64,000 nucleotides of DNA from Jejuia sp043557195. GTDB lineage: Bacteria; Bacteroidota; Bacteroidia; Flavobacteriales; Flavobacteriaceae. Of the stretch, positions 25,532 to 34,498 are shown one piece after another. Location: contig CP121314.1 in NCBI GenBank assembly GCA_043557195.1, forward strand, positions 930,001-994,000, given 5' to 3'. Numbering within the stretch: position 1 is the first letter of the stretch; the number at the start of each line of letters is the position of its first letter. The position numbers and the translations under genes were made by a program. A model generated the notes under the pieces. That model was not told the DNA's origin and ran no database searches. It saw only the letters and a list, made by a program, of their open reading frames with translations.

Positions 25532-26484
25532 GACTCCAAAAGCTCAAACTCTGTGTTACCTATTATAGCTGCATATTTAGAGAAACTACTATGATACATT
25601 GGAGCTACCTTTAAAAAATATATCTTTTTACTTTTAGACATAAGAAAAAAATCAACCATGGTTTTTAAATGTCCTTCGGTATTTTTAGCCTTATCAAAAT
25701 TATCCATATGAAACGGATTACCATCAACTGTATTAATATCAATTTGTTGTTTAATCTTATGTATAAAGTTGATACTATCAGAAAACAAATAAGCTTTCTC
25801 TCCTTCTCCTTTCTTAACTCTTTCTATTATTTTTAATAATGTTTCGCTTAGTTTTTCCTTTTCATCAATTGAGAGCAATTTAGTAGTTGTATCTTTAAAG
25901 TCACCCATTAAACTTGTGAAGCGAGAATGGAAGGCTATAAATGGTTCTGCTGAAATAGCATTGAGTTTTTCTTCAAGCAGGTTACTTTTTTTGAACAAAG
26001 CATTAAAATTTTGGCGCCAATTCTCATATAAATCTTCTTGCTTTAAGTTGGGAAAAGTGACTATAGAATAATCAATATTAGCATAAACGTAGAATCGATT
26101 TGCTTTCGACTTTTTAATGATTTCCAAAGGATTCGCATCAAAATTATTGATAAGATAAAGACACCTTGTTTTAGTAGGATACCATTTTATATTGTCTCTT
26201 TTAAATCTCCAATCAATGCTATTAGGTTCCAAAAACATGCTCAATTCAAAAGGATTATCAAATAAAATTTTGAAATCATAATCTAACTCTTTAGCTATTT
26301 GATACAATGAAACAATGCCTTTTAAACGATCTACCAAACCGCCATGAGGAAACAAACCATCAAAACAAACAATTATGCACTTCCTTTTGTCTTCTTTCAA
26401 ACTAAAGTATTTCAGATAATGAGAAAAGATCAAAAAATCCTTTTTCTTTCTACTTAAAAACTGCTTTAGCCTTTTTACTCGCAT
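25528..26484 (-). CDS. Fucosyltransferase-like protein (NodZ / O-FucT type fold)
   Basis: 318 residues, no membrane segment. GGLVDRLKGIVSLYQIAKEL at about 50-69 resembles the GG-x2-DR motif at the GDP-fucose-binding N-terminal half of GT23/NodZ and O-FucT-like proteins. FIAFHSRFTSLMGDF at about 186-200 supplies the conserved His-x-Arg that contacts the donor phosphate in those families. A late DFFLMSKSKKIYF block fits the final strand-helix. The family call is a motif match by eye; the substrate is unknown. The gene is tightly coupled to neighbours on both sides. Confidence 0.6.
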   Translation of the reverse strand: MRVKRLKQFLSRKKKDFLIFSHYLKYFSLKEDKRKCIIVCFDGLFPHGGLVDRLKGIVSLYQIAKELDYDFKILFDNPFELSMFLEPNSIDWRFKRDNIKWYPTKTRCLYLINNFDANPLEIIKKSKANRFYVYANIDYSIVTFPNLKQEDLYENWRQNFNALFKKSNLLEEKLNAISAEPFIAFHSRFTSLMGDFKDTTTKLLSIDEKEKLSETLLKIIERVKKGEGEKAYLFSDSINFIHKIKQQIDINTVDGNPFHMDNFDKAKNTEGHLKTMVDFFLMSKSKKIYFLKVAPMYHSSFSKYAAIIGNTEFELLES

Positions 26485-27641
26485 TAAGATTTACTTTCTG
26501 AAATTACCGATTTATAAAAGTGTATGTTCTTTTCTGCAATAGTATCAATATTAAAAGCACTCTCCACTTTTTGTCTTGCAGATTTTCCAACATTTAAACA
26601 TAACTGTTTATCTTTAAAAAGGCTTGAAATTCTGTTTTTATAAGCCATAGTTTCACTAGGATGAATTAAATAACCGTTGATATCATCATCAATAATCTCA
26701 TTAGCCCAACCTATATTGGTATTTACCACTGGCTTTTGCATAGCCATACATTCTACAGTTACCATTCCAAAGGTTTCTGCATAACTTGGAAATACACAAA
26801 TATGAGCTTTTTTAATATAAGTAACCACTTTAGAATAAGGTACTTTACCTAGATATTTCACATTTAATTTGGCTTTTTCAGACAGCTTTTTTTGAACTAA
26901 TTGATAAGTAGAACTATTACCAGTTTCTACATCAGCACTATCACTTCCAATTAATATTAAGTTAGCATCAGGTACTTCTTCAATTAAATGATTAAAGGTA
27001 TCCACAAGTTCAAAAACACCCTTTTTTCTTATAATTGTTCCAATATAAAGTAAAGTTTTTTCAATAAATTGATTAGACTCTTCATTATTAAAAGCCTCAA
27101 TATCAATGCCATTAGGTATTACTGATATTTTATCTTCATCTAAAGAAAATAGTTTAGTCGTTTCTTTTTTAGCGTACTGGGTTGGTGAAACATAGGCAGA
27201 GGCTCCTTTAAGTGCCAATTTTTCTAAAATAAAATTCTTAAACTTTTGCTTCCTGATTTCTAGCTTACAAAAATAAGCATCTGTACCATGAAAACGAATT
27301 ACCAAGGGTATCTTAAATCTCATAAAAGCAGTTATACCTGTCCAATCTGGTGCTTCGAGAATATTGATGTTTTCTTTAGAAATAATCGAATTGATATACT
27401 TCTGGAGGAATTTTCGATAAAAATACCACGTCCCAATTTTATATCTTTTTTTAGGTATCAAGTGAAATGTAACACCATCTTCTTTAAAAATTTCTGATGT
27501 CTTTTGTTGATATATAAAAACCGTTACCTCTACACCTTTTTCTACTAATGCATCTACTAAATTTTTTACACTTGATCCTATACCTGCGTTAGAAGATATT
27601 TTGGAATGTGGATATTCTGGTGTTATAAAGGCTATTTTCAC
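26484..27641 (-). CDS. Glycosyltransferase family 4
   Basis: 385 residues, GT-B fold. The N-terminal loop GIGSSVKNLVDALVEKGVEV and VIRFHGTDAYFC lie in the acceptor half. ISVIPNGIDIEAF, YIGTIIRKKGVFELVDTF and SYAETFGMVTVECMAMQKP mark the donor half, with the Glu-x7-Glu pair. It shares one base with the next gene and lies 11 bp after the wecE-like gene. Donor sugar unknown. Confidence 0.9.
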   Translation of the reverse strand: MKIAFITPEYPHSKISSNAGIGSSVKNLVDALVEKGVEVTVFIYQQKTSEIFKEDGVTFHLIPKKRYKIGTWYFYRKFLQKYINSIISKENINILEAPDWTGITAFMRFKIPLVIRFHGTDAYFCKLEIRKQKFKNFILEKLALKGASAYVSPTQYAKKETTKLFSLDEDKISVIPNGIDIEAFNNEESNQFIEKTLLYIGTIIRKKGVFELVDTFNHLIEEVPDANLILIGSDSADVETGNSSTYQLVQKKLSEKAKLNVKYLGKVPYSKVVTYIKKAHICVFPSYAETFGMVTVECMAMQKPVVNTNIGWANEIIDDDINGYLIHPSETMAYKNRISSLFKDKQLCLNVGKSARQKVESAFNIDTIAEKNIHFYKSVISESKS

Positions 27642-27652
27642 TAAAACTTTGT

Positions 27653-28762
27653 TTAATACAAAATTAAATGTTCTACTACTTTGGCAACATCAAGTTCAAA
27701 AAACATTGGTAAGCGCAATAATCTTTCTGAAAATTTATCACTATTAGGTAATGCTCTACCATCATGCTTGTTTTTATAAAACTTACTATTATGCAAACTT
27801 AAATAATGAAAAACAGAGAGAATTTCTTTTGATTTTAAATATTGAATAATAACATCACGCTGCTCTGTAGTTTTACAAACTAAATAAAACATGTGCGCAT
27901 TGTTGTTTTCTTCGTTTGGCTCTGGCATCAATTGGATATCATGTTTTTTTGCCCAACTTCCTAAAGTATTATTATAATAGTGCCAAAGTTCTATTCGTCT
28001 TTTCTGGATAGTATAGATATTCTCAATTTGGGCCCAAAGAAAAGCAGCTATGATTTCGGAAGGTAAAAATGAGGAACCAGTATCTACCCAACCATATTTA
28101 TTAACTTCTCCTCTAAAAAACTCGGCTCTATTAGTGCCTTTTTCCCATATAATTTCAGCGCGACTTACAAATCTGTCGTCATTAATTGCCAATAAACCAC
28201 CTTCACCAGAAATTATATTTTTTGTTTCGTGAAACGAAAACGCAGCCATATGACCTATTGCTCCTAGGTATTTACCTTTATATTTAGACGTAATTGCCTG
28301 TGCAGCGTCTTCAATTACTAATAAGTTATGGGCATTTGCAATAGACATAATAACATCCATATTACAGGCTATACCTGCATAGTGTACCACAACTATGGCT
28401 TTTGTTTTACTTGTAATTAAACCTTCTATTTTGGTTTCATCAATATTTGGATTATCGCCTTTAGAGTCAGCAAAAACTATATTTGCGCCTTGACGCACAA
28501 AAGCCAGGGCTGTGGAAACAAACGTATAACTAGGAACAATTACTTCGTCTCCTGGTTTTATATTAGCCAATATAGCACACATCTCTAAAGCATCAGTACA
28601 AGACGTTGAAAGCAATGCTTTTTTAAACCCAAATTTTTGCTCGAAAAATGATTGACATTTTTTGGTATAATACCCATTTCCTGATATCATACCTCTATTA
28701 ACAGCATCTTCAATGTAAGCCGTTTCATTACCAGTAAAATAGGGTTTATTGAAGGGAATCAT
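27653..28762 (-). CDS. wecE: dTDP-4-amino-4,6-dideoxygalactose transaminase (WecE-like)
   Basis: 369 residues from MIPFNKPYFTG at 28762; the ORF three codons longer is less like the family. It is a DegT/DnrJ/EryC1 PLP aminotransferase. The PLP lysine lies in AAFSFHETKNIISGEGG, a sequence close to that of E. coli WecE, and VIEDAAQAITSKYKGKYLG precedes it. The family turns a dTDP-4-keto-6-deoxyglucose into dTDP-4-amino-4,6-dideoxygalactose. Its ATG overlaps the TGA of the WecD-like gene (ATGA), so the two steps are made together. No rmlA or rmlB is in the window. Specificity for the galacto product is inferred from similarity. Confidence 0.86.
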   Translation of the reverse strand: MIPFNKPYFTGNETAYIEDAVNRGMISGNGYYTKKCQSFFEQKFGFKKALLSTSCTDALEMCAILANIKPGDEVIVPSYTFVSTALAFVRQGANIVFADSKGDNPNIDETKIEGLITSKTKAIVVVHYAGIACNMDVIMSIANAHNLLVIEDAAQAITSKYKGKYLGAIGHMAAFSFHETKNIISGEGGLLAINDDRFVSRAEIIWEKGTNRAEFFRGEVNKYGWVDTGSSFLPSEIIAAFLWAQIENIYTIQKRRIELWHYYNNTLGSWAKKHDIQLMPEPNEENNNAHMFYLVCKTTEQRDVIIQYLKSKEILSVFHYLSLHNSKFYKNKHDGRALPNSDKFSERLLRLPMFFELDVAKVVEHLILY

Positions 28763-29445
28763 TGCTTCCAAAAATGTTTAATTACTTGTAAACTACTTAT
28801 TGCATAACCTAATTTTTTATAAAAATTGCAGGCATTAATATTTTCTTTTTGAGTGGGTATATGTAATTCAGAGACACCTTTTTCTATTAACCGATTCATC
28901 ACCTGATGTATTAAAGATTTCCCAATTCCATAACCTTGTGAATTCACATCTACGGCAATTAAACCAATATTGGCTGCCTTTTCTTTTACGTTATACGTTA
29001 CAAAACCCTTAACCTCACCATTTTTAATATATACCAAAACATCCTCGGCATAATTAGCTTCAATAGAATTATCTATCCAAGTTCTATAGAGTGCTTTAAA
29101 TTGGGCCGTTGTGAAATTATAATCCTTATTGAACCTGCTATCCACACCACTAAGGTAAGCGAGTTCATAAAGATTATCTGGTGTTAACTTTGTGTCCTTA
29201 ATGGACGTTATACAATCGTCATCATCCATTAAGTTAGTGATATTCTTTGTTGAAAATATAAACTTAGTTTCTTGGTATGACTGTTTAAAGCCATCAATGG
29301 TTAAATTATAATCAGAAGTTGATTTTACATATAATAAATCAAAACCCTGAACATCATCAGCATCAAATAATCCGCCATCAAAAATTACTTCTCCAATTTC
29401 AATATTAAAAAAATCTGAATCCCAATCTAACCTATTGATTTTCAT
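28759..29445 (-). CDS. GNAT acetyltransferase (WecD-like)
   Basis: 228 residues. The N-terminal INRLDWDSDFFNIEIGEV resembles the start of WecD/RffC-type proteins, and the C-terminal GNAT fold has the acetyl-CoA loop SQGYGIGKSLIHQVMNRL (about 170-187) and NACNFYKKLGY. With the WecE-like gene immediately downstream and coupled by ATGA, it probably acetylates the 4-amino group to give a 4-acetamido-4,6-dideoxyhexose. Its own start overlaps the GT2 gene upstream by 4 bp. The central third is divergent. Confidence 0.78.
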   Translation of the reverse strand: MKINRLDWDSDFFNIEIGEVIFDGGLFDADDVQGFDLLYVKSTSDYNLTIDGFKQSYQETKFIFSTKNITNLMDDDDCITSIKDTKLTPDNLYELAYLSGVDSRFNKDYNFTTAQFKALYRTWIDNSIEANYAEDVLVYIKNGEVKGFVTYNVKEKAANIGLIAVDVNSQGYGIGKSLIHQVMNRLIEKGVSELHIPTQKENINACNFYKKLGYAISSLQVIKHFWKQ

Positions 29446-30368
29446 ATAACTTCATCAATTATATAAACTGGCCTATTTTTAGACTGGTCAAATATTTTTC
29501 CAATGTAGATACCAGCCACACCTATTATAGTGATAATTAAACCGGATAAAAACCATATTGATATTATTAATGAGCTATAACCCAATACTTTAATATCGCC
29601 ATTAAAATATTTAAGCAGCGTGTATGCTCCAAATACAAATGATAAAGCCGAAATCAACATTCCGAATTTAACAAAAAGCTTTAAAGGTTTATTGGAAAAC
29701 GAAATGACGGTATTAAAGGCTAATGACAATAATTTAAAGAATGAGTATGAGGATGTATTGTCTTCTCTTCTCCTGTGCTCAACCTCAATAGCAGTAACAT
29801 TAAATCCGACAAATTTGACAAAAAGGGGAAAAAACTTAATATAGTCCTTAACATCTAAGATAGAGGCAATAACTTTAGCTTTATAAACACCAAAATTTGC
29901 AACAGAATGGTCGTAGTTAGTATTTGTAAAATAACCATAAACTTTGGCAAACAATTTTGAGGAAAGTTTCTTTAAAAACCCATCTTTTCTATCCTTTCTT
30001 TGAGCCAAAACCACATCAAATCCTTCTTGTGCTTTGCTATATAATTTTTCAACCTCTTTGGGTTGGTCTTGCATATCACAATCCATCACCACAACCCAAT
30101 TACCTTTGGCCTTAGATAAGCCTGCCATTATCGCTGGATGTTGTCCAAAATTTCGACTTAATCTTATACTTTTTACTTCAGGAAATTTTGCCGAAAGTGC
30201 TTTCATTACTCTCCAACTATCATCTGGACTTCTGTCGTCTACTAAAATAATCTCGTAAGTTTTATTCAACTTAGCCATAACTTTTTGAACTTCAGACAGA
30301 AGTTCTTCCAGTATGTTTTCTGCTTTATAAACCGGACTTACAAATGATATTTCTGGATGGTTAACCAT
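29442..30368 (-). CDS. Glycosyltransferase family 2, polyprenyl-phosphate sugar synthase type
   Basis: 308 residues. GT-A domain with ISFVSPVYKAENILEELL, EIILVDDRSPDDSWRVM and VVMDCDMQDQPKEVEKLY. Two membrane helices at about 230-250 and 260-290 close the protein. This layout matches GtrB/ArnC/DPM1-like enzymes that attach a sugar to undecaprenyl phosphate for use outside the cytoplasm. Its place just before the wecD/wecE pair could mean that it uses a related sugar, but this is only context. It overlaps the next gene by 4 bp. Confidence 0.88.
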   Translation of the reverse strand: MVNHPEISFVSPVYKAENILEELLSEVQKVMAKLNKTYEIILVDDRSPDDSWRVMKALSAKFPEVKSIRLSRNFGQHPAIMAGLSKAKGNWVVVMDCDMQDQPKEVEKLYSKAQEGFDVVLAQRKDRKDGFLKKLSSKLFAKVYGYFTNTNYDHSVANFGVYKAKVIASILDVKDYIKFFPLFVKFVGFNVTAIEVEHRRREDNTSSYSFFKLLSLAFNTVISFSNKPLKLFVKFGMLISALSFVFGAYTLLKYFNGDIKVLGYSSLIISIWFLSGLIITIIGVAGIYIGKIFDQSKNRPVYIIDEVI

Positions 30369-30376
30369 ATATTATT

Positions 30377-31042
30377 TTACTTTCTTTCTAATGTAATCTC
30401 GATGCATTTTGGTTCTCCCTTGTTGTTATATCCTCCAGAAGGATTCTCATCCACAAATACCAAACTAAATTGTGCATGACATTCTTTTATAAAACTATGC
30501 ACCTTTTGATGATGAAGATGCATATCATGAAACTCAAATACCATTGCTGAAAATTCATCTAAATTAGTGCTAATCTCATCCAAAAAATCATATTCACCAC
30601 CTTCAATATCTAACTTCAACAATATTTTACTATCAGTGCTTACTTTAGTTTCTATAAATTTTAATAGACTAACCGGTTTTTTTAGCCATAACTTTAAATG
30701 GCTGCAGCGTTTCTGGTTTACAAGATAATTAAAAATTAAGGCATTAAACAGATATCTAATTTTATCTGGTTTTTTAAAAAAAAGCCTCGCAAGGCCTTTA
30801 AAAATTAATTTAAAACCAGAAACAGTCGGGTCAATCATTACTATATCAATGGTTTTATTGAAACGAAATATATCGTATTCAAATTCTAAATTAGATGAAA
30901 TACCGCCGCTAATTAATATACCTGAAGACTTTATAGTTTCTGGTTTCAAATAATAACCACCATCACCAATACTTCCAAATCTAAAAAGCGATGGTTCTTC
31001 AACTAAAAACTCTTCTTTTATTTTATTATAATAATTGTCCAA
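30377..31042 (-). CDS. FkbM-like methyltransferase
   Basis: 221 residues. RFGSIGDGGYYLKPETI and ILISGGISSNLEFEYDI form the S-adenosylmethionine-binding start, although the usual GxGxG loop is loose. LLKLDIEGGEYDFLDEI at about 143-159 is the clear FkbM-type motif (D-I-E-G-x-E). FkbM proteins often O-methylate sugars. It lies 2 bp after the GT-B-like gene and 9 bp before the GT2 gene and so belongs to the same transcript. Confidence 0.78.
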   Translation of the reverse strand: MDNYYNKIKEEFLVEEPSLFRFGSIGDGGYYLKPETIKSSGILISGGISSNLEFEYDIFRFNKTIDIVMIDPTVSGFKLIFKGLARLFFKKPDKIRYLFNALIFNYLVNQKRCSHLKLWLKKPVSLLKFIETKVSTDSKILLKLDIEGGEYDFLDEISTNLDEFSAMVFEFHDMHLHHQKVHSFIKECHAQFSLVFVDENPSGGYNNKGEPKCIEITLERK

Positions 31043-31043
31043 A

Positions 31044-32444
31044 TTATTTCTTGTTCAAAATTGAATCTATGGCCTTCCAAATGTTTTCTGATGCTTTTGT
31101 TGGTGTTTTTCCAACTATAACTTCATACCACTTTTTACCTTCCTCTACATTTGATAATTCACCATCTAAGATACGTTTTACCAAATCTTCTAAATCATTT
31201 TTATCTCTACAAAATACAGCTGCGTCATCACTAGGCATACTTCGGAAATGTACGTATTTATAATTCTGACCTATATCACGAATACCTTTTTTTAATTGTG
31301 GCTGTTCATAATTGTAGTAAATACAGGGTTTATTGTGAGCTACAAAATCGAAGACTGTTGAAGAACACACGTTGGTTACAAACTCGCTATGTTCGCAAAC
31401 ATTGTACAACATATTAAAATCTTCCTTTGCAGGTAATACTTGATTCCATTGGTCGCCCACTTGCTTCCAAATAGGATCTAAAACTTCAATAATATCATTA
31501 TTTGCTCTGATTATAGGCTCATATCGTTTCGTAATATCTACAGGACATTTCCTGTAAATGATGCCAAGGTTACATCCTTTTTCATTCAAACTTCTAACGG
31601 TATTTGCTAAATCCTCTAAATAAAATTGATCTAAAGGCGATGTTGTTTCGTCATCACCTGAAAAACATATGTATTTTTTATTCACATCTAAATTATGTGC
31701 TTCAAAAAAAGCATCTCTAATCAACTTTAAACTGTCGTCATAATGCGGTTCAAACTGCGGTGTTCCTGTTACAAATACCTGGTTTTCTTTCACAAACGGA
31801 TAATATTGTAAAACCTCTCGCTTCATATGCGTACTCCAAACACAATAATAATCTGTTTCCACAACTTGCATTGCTTTGGGCACATTATCCCATGAATACA
31901 CAAAAGCTACCGTTGGTATTCCTAAATCTTTTGCAGCCAACAGCGCACTAATAGATTGTGTGGCACGCTGGGTGGTACAAAAAATTAAATCGGGTTTATG
32001 CTTTGCAAGTTGTGCTTTGCAATAGGCATATTTTGGATTTTTTCGCTCTAAAGCGTTTATTTTTTTACGAATACGCTCTACACCTTTTTCAGAAGAATAT
32101 AGACTGATTAACAACTTGGTGAATAAACTCTTTCCTATATTTTTTAATCCCTTATAATTGAAAGGAAATTTGTAGGTTGGATAAACATCATCATTAAACT
32201 TATCTCTTGAAACGTTTAGTTCACATCGTTTTCTGGCTCGAGAATAAATTGGCGTTAGCGGATGTAATTGATGGTTTTCAATCTTTACTTCATCAAAACC
32301 TAAATTATCTTTAAGCGAAAAAATAGTATTGTTCCAATAGGTAATATCAAACCCTTTTTGCTCTCCAAGAGTTTTAAAATTGGTAAAGGCAAAATTTCGT
32401 AAACCCACGCCATCAGGAAAAAAAACAAAAACCTTCTTTTTCAT
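31044..32444 (-). CDS. Unassigned GT-B-like protein next to the nonulosonic-acid genes
   Basis: 466 residues without signal peptide or membrane segment. KVFVFFPDGVGLRNFAFTNF opens the chain. In the middle PTVAFVYSWDNVPKAMQVV, FVTGTPQFEPHYD and YICFSGDDETTSPLDQF look like the two Rossmann halves of a GT-B enzyme, similar in layout to capsule and teichoic-acid type transferases. FVTNVCSSTVFDFVAHNKP at about 380-398 fits the donor-phosphate site. It follows neuB and the CMP-sugar synthetase gene and precedes an FkbM gene, so it is a candidate transferase for the CMP-activated sugar. The family is not recognised with certainty. Confidence 0.55.
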   Translation of the reverse strand: MKKKVFVFFPDGVGLRNFAFTNFKTLGEQKGFDITYWNNTIFSLKDNLGFDEVKIENHQLHPLTPIYSRARKRCELNVSRDKFNDDVYPTYKFPFNYKGLKNIGKSLFTKLLISLYSSEKGVERIRKKINALERKNPKYAYCKAQLAKHKPDLIFCTTQRATQSISALLAAKDLGIPTVAFVYSWDNVPKAMQVVETDYYCVWSTHMKREVLQYYPFVKENQVFVTGTPQFEPHYDDSLKLIRDAFFEAHNLDVNKKYICFSGDDETTSPLDQFYLEDLANTVRSLNEKGCNLGIIYRKCPVDITKRYEPIIRANNDIIEVLDPIWKQVGDQWNQVLPAKEDFNMLYNVCEHSEFVTNVCSSTVFDFVAHNKPCIYYNYEQPQLKKGIRDIGQNYKYVHFRSMPSDDAAVFCRDKNDLEDLVKRILDGELSNVEEGKKWYEVIVGKTPTKASENIWKAIDSILNKK

Positions 32445-32458
32445 GTTTTTTCTAAAAA

Positions 32459-33334
32459 TTAGCCTTTTTGATTTTTTAGCTTATCTCGTTGTACTTTTTC
32501 TATTGGTAAAATATCTTGATTTTTAAAGCTTAAGGCGCTGTGTACAGCTCTCAAGTCTCTAGACAGCTTTCTAAGCCCCATAGGTTCTAAAGATGCCGCA
32601 TGGTCTGTGCCTTTCCAAGTTCTATCTAAGGTATAGTGACGCTCAATTATATTGGCGCCTAACGTGTATGCTGCAACATCAACAGCTATTCCTAAATGAT
32701 GACCAGAAAAGCCAATATGCTTCACATCTTCTCCATATTTTTCGATAAGCAAATTTATATCTAGTAAGCATACATCTTCAAAAGGTACTGGGTAACCTGA
32801 TGTACAATTATACAATACTAAATCTTTATTTCTATTATGTGCTTTAAAGAGATTAACCAAATCATCAATTTCTGATTTTGTAGTCATGCCGGTTGAAATA
32901 TGCAGTTCGCCTTGATAGTTTTCACATAACCATTTCAACATTTTAGTATTATTATTGCAAGCTGAAGGTATTTTGATGAATTTTGGATTAAGTGAAGTAA
33001 TTTCTTTTGCTGAAGTTACATCCCATACAGATGTAGAATAATCGATTCCAATATCTTCACAAAAGTCTTTCAAAACTTTATGCTGTTGTAGATTGAACTC
33101 TAAAAACTCACGGTGAGCCCCGTAAGTATTTCCATAAGAATTCGCAGGATTAGGGTGTGGTGTATTGTATTGCTCTTCAGTTAGTAATTCTTTATTATTA
33201 CGCTTTTGAAACTTTACGGCATCTGCATCACAAAATATTTTTGCAACTTTTATCAGTTCTTTAGCAATTTCAATGTCGCCTTTGTGATTACAACCAATTT
33301 CTGCTATAACATAAGGTGTTTTGTAGGTATTCAT
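32459..33334 (-). CDS. NeuB-like nonulosonic acid synthase lacking the SAF domain
   Basis: 291 residues. The TIM barrel is complete: YVIAEIGCNHKGDIEIAK, DADAVKFQKR, FIKIPSACNNNTKMLKW, LHISTGMTTKSEIDDLV, LYNCTSGYPVPFEDV and IIERHYTLDRTWKGTDHAAS. It condenses phosphoenolpyruvate with a six-carbon amino sugar or sugar phosphate to a nine-carbon keto acid. Usual NeuB proteins have about 345 residues with a C-terminal SAF (antifreeze-like) domain; here the chain ends right after the barrel at KVQRDKLKNQKG. It lies 9 bp after the fused cytidylyltransferase-phosphatase gene. A phosphorylated substrate, as in Kdn-9-phosphate synthesis, would fit the neighbouring phosphatase domain. Confidence 0.85.
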   Translation of the reverse strand: MNTYKTPYVIAEIGCNHKGDIEIAKELIKVAKIFCDADAVKFQKRNNKELLTEEQYNTPHPNPANSYGNTYGAHREFLEFNLQQHKVLKDFCEDIGIDYSTSVWDVTSAKEITSLNPKFIKIPSACNNNTKMLKWLCENYQGELHISTGMTTKSEIDDLVNLFKAHNRNKDLVLYNCTSGYPVPFEDVCLLDINLLIEKYGEDVKHIGFSGHHLGIAVDVAAYTLGANIIERHYTLDRTWKGTDHAASLEPMGLRKLSRDLRAVHSALSFKNQDILPIEKVQRDKLKNQKG

Positions 33335-33343
33335 AGGGTTTTC

Positions 33344-34498
33344 CTAAAAGCGTTTATTGTAGTTTTTAATAAATTGGCAAGCTTCACGTATGGCGCCTTC
33401 TCCAGAATTCTTTGATAAGACCACATCAGCTACTCTTTTAATCTCATCCATGGCATTATTTGGGGCAAAAGACCAACCAACACTACAAATGTTAGCCATA
33501 TCGTTTACATCATCACCAACATAGGCGACATTATTTAGTGAAAACTTTTTACTTGTAGCAAGATGTTGCAATAACGTGTACTTGTCCTTAACACCTAAAA
33601 AAACATGTTGAATTTGTAGTTTTTGCATACGTTTTGCAACAAGTTCAGATTGCTCACTTGTCATCACCATTACCTCAACACCATATTGTCTTAAAATCTC
33701 CAATCCCATACCATCTCGCATATCAAAATTTTTGGTATGCTCCCCATCTTTTGTATAATTAATGGTTCCATCCGTAAAAACACCATCAACATCTAAAACT
33801 ATATGGGTTATTTTTTCAGGATATTTATCTCGTTTTTGTCGCTCTATCAATAAATTTTCAACGACTATCCAATCTGCTTCTGAGTCAATTTCATGTAAGC
33901 TTTCTTCTGGCATTTTTACGACACCAACATCACTTCCTAATCTATTTTTATGCTTTTGCAATACATCCTTTGTACAAGAGTATACGGCTCCGTTTTCTAT
34001 TAGTAGCCCTTCAAAATCCTGTCGTCTTGGGCGGGATTTAGGATCGTAATTTACTGGAGTTCCGTCTTCATTCCAAACAAATCTATGTGTATTAACTACC
34101 GTTAAGGCAGAATCCTTTCCATTTTCAATCTTACTTAAACAATTTTCAATATCAATGGTTTTTGTAAATGGTGAAGTTGCTTGTAATACACAAAATACAT
34201 CAAAATTATAATCTATTTTTTCTGCGAATTCCAACATCGCACTTTCGGTAGAAGCTGTATCCGTAGCCGATGCATCAGAACGTTTTAAAGCGCTTATTTT
34301 ATTGGTATAATGGTATTCCTTTTCGATATAACTAATAATAGATTCATCATCGGTGTACACATAAACCATATCTAGACTAGATTGCATAGCTTCGCCTAAA
34401 ACCCAAGTAAAAAGTGGTCTACCCACCATTTTACGCTTGTTTTTTCCTAGGATTCCTTTAGAGTTTTTTCTTAAAGGGATAAAACCGATTTTCTTCAT
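33344..34498 (-). CDS. Fused acylneuraminate cytidylyltransferase - HAD phosphatase
   Basis: 384 residues from the ATG at 34498. Residues about 1-215 are a NeuA-type CMP-sugar synthetase: KKIGFIPLRKNSKGILGKNK, VYTDDESII and FCVLQATSPF. Residues about 225-384 are a HAD phosphatase of the KDO-8-phosphate phosphatase group: HIVLDVDGVFTDGTINY, VMTSEQSELVAKRMQ and VAYVGDDVNDMANI. The fusion suggests dephosphorylation of a 9-phosphate and CMP activation in one protein. Vertebrate CMP-sialic acid synthetases also have a HAD-like C-terminal half. It is the first gene of the left half of the locus; the ORF from 34528 is less likely because its extra residues are not family-like. Confidence 0.88.
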   Translation of the reverse strand: MKKIGFIPLRKNSKGILGKNKRKMVGRPLFTWVLGEAMQSSLDMVYVYTDDESIISYIEKEYHYTNKISALKRSDASATDTASTESAMLEFAEKIDYNFDVFCVLQATSPFTKTIDIENCLSKIENGKDSALTVVNTHRFVWNEDGTPVNYDPKSRPRRQDFEGLLIENGAVYSCTKDVLQKHKNRLGSDVGVVKMPEESLHEIDSEADWIVVENLLIERQKRDKYPEKITHIVLDVDGVFTDGTINYTKDGEHTKNFDMRDGMGLEILRQYGVEVMVMTSEQSELVAKRMQKLQIQHVFLGVKDKYTLLQHLATSKKFSLNNVAYVGDDVNDMANICSVGWSFAPNNAMDEIKRVADVVLSKNSGEGAIREACQFIKNYNKRF

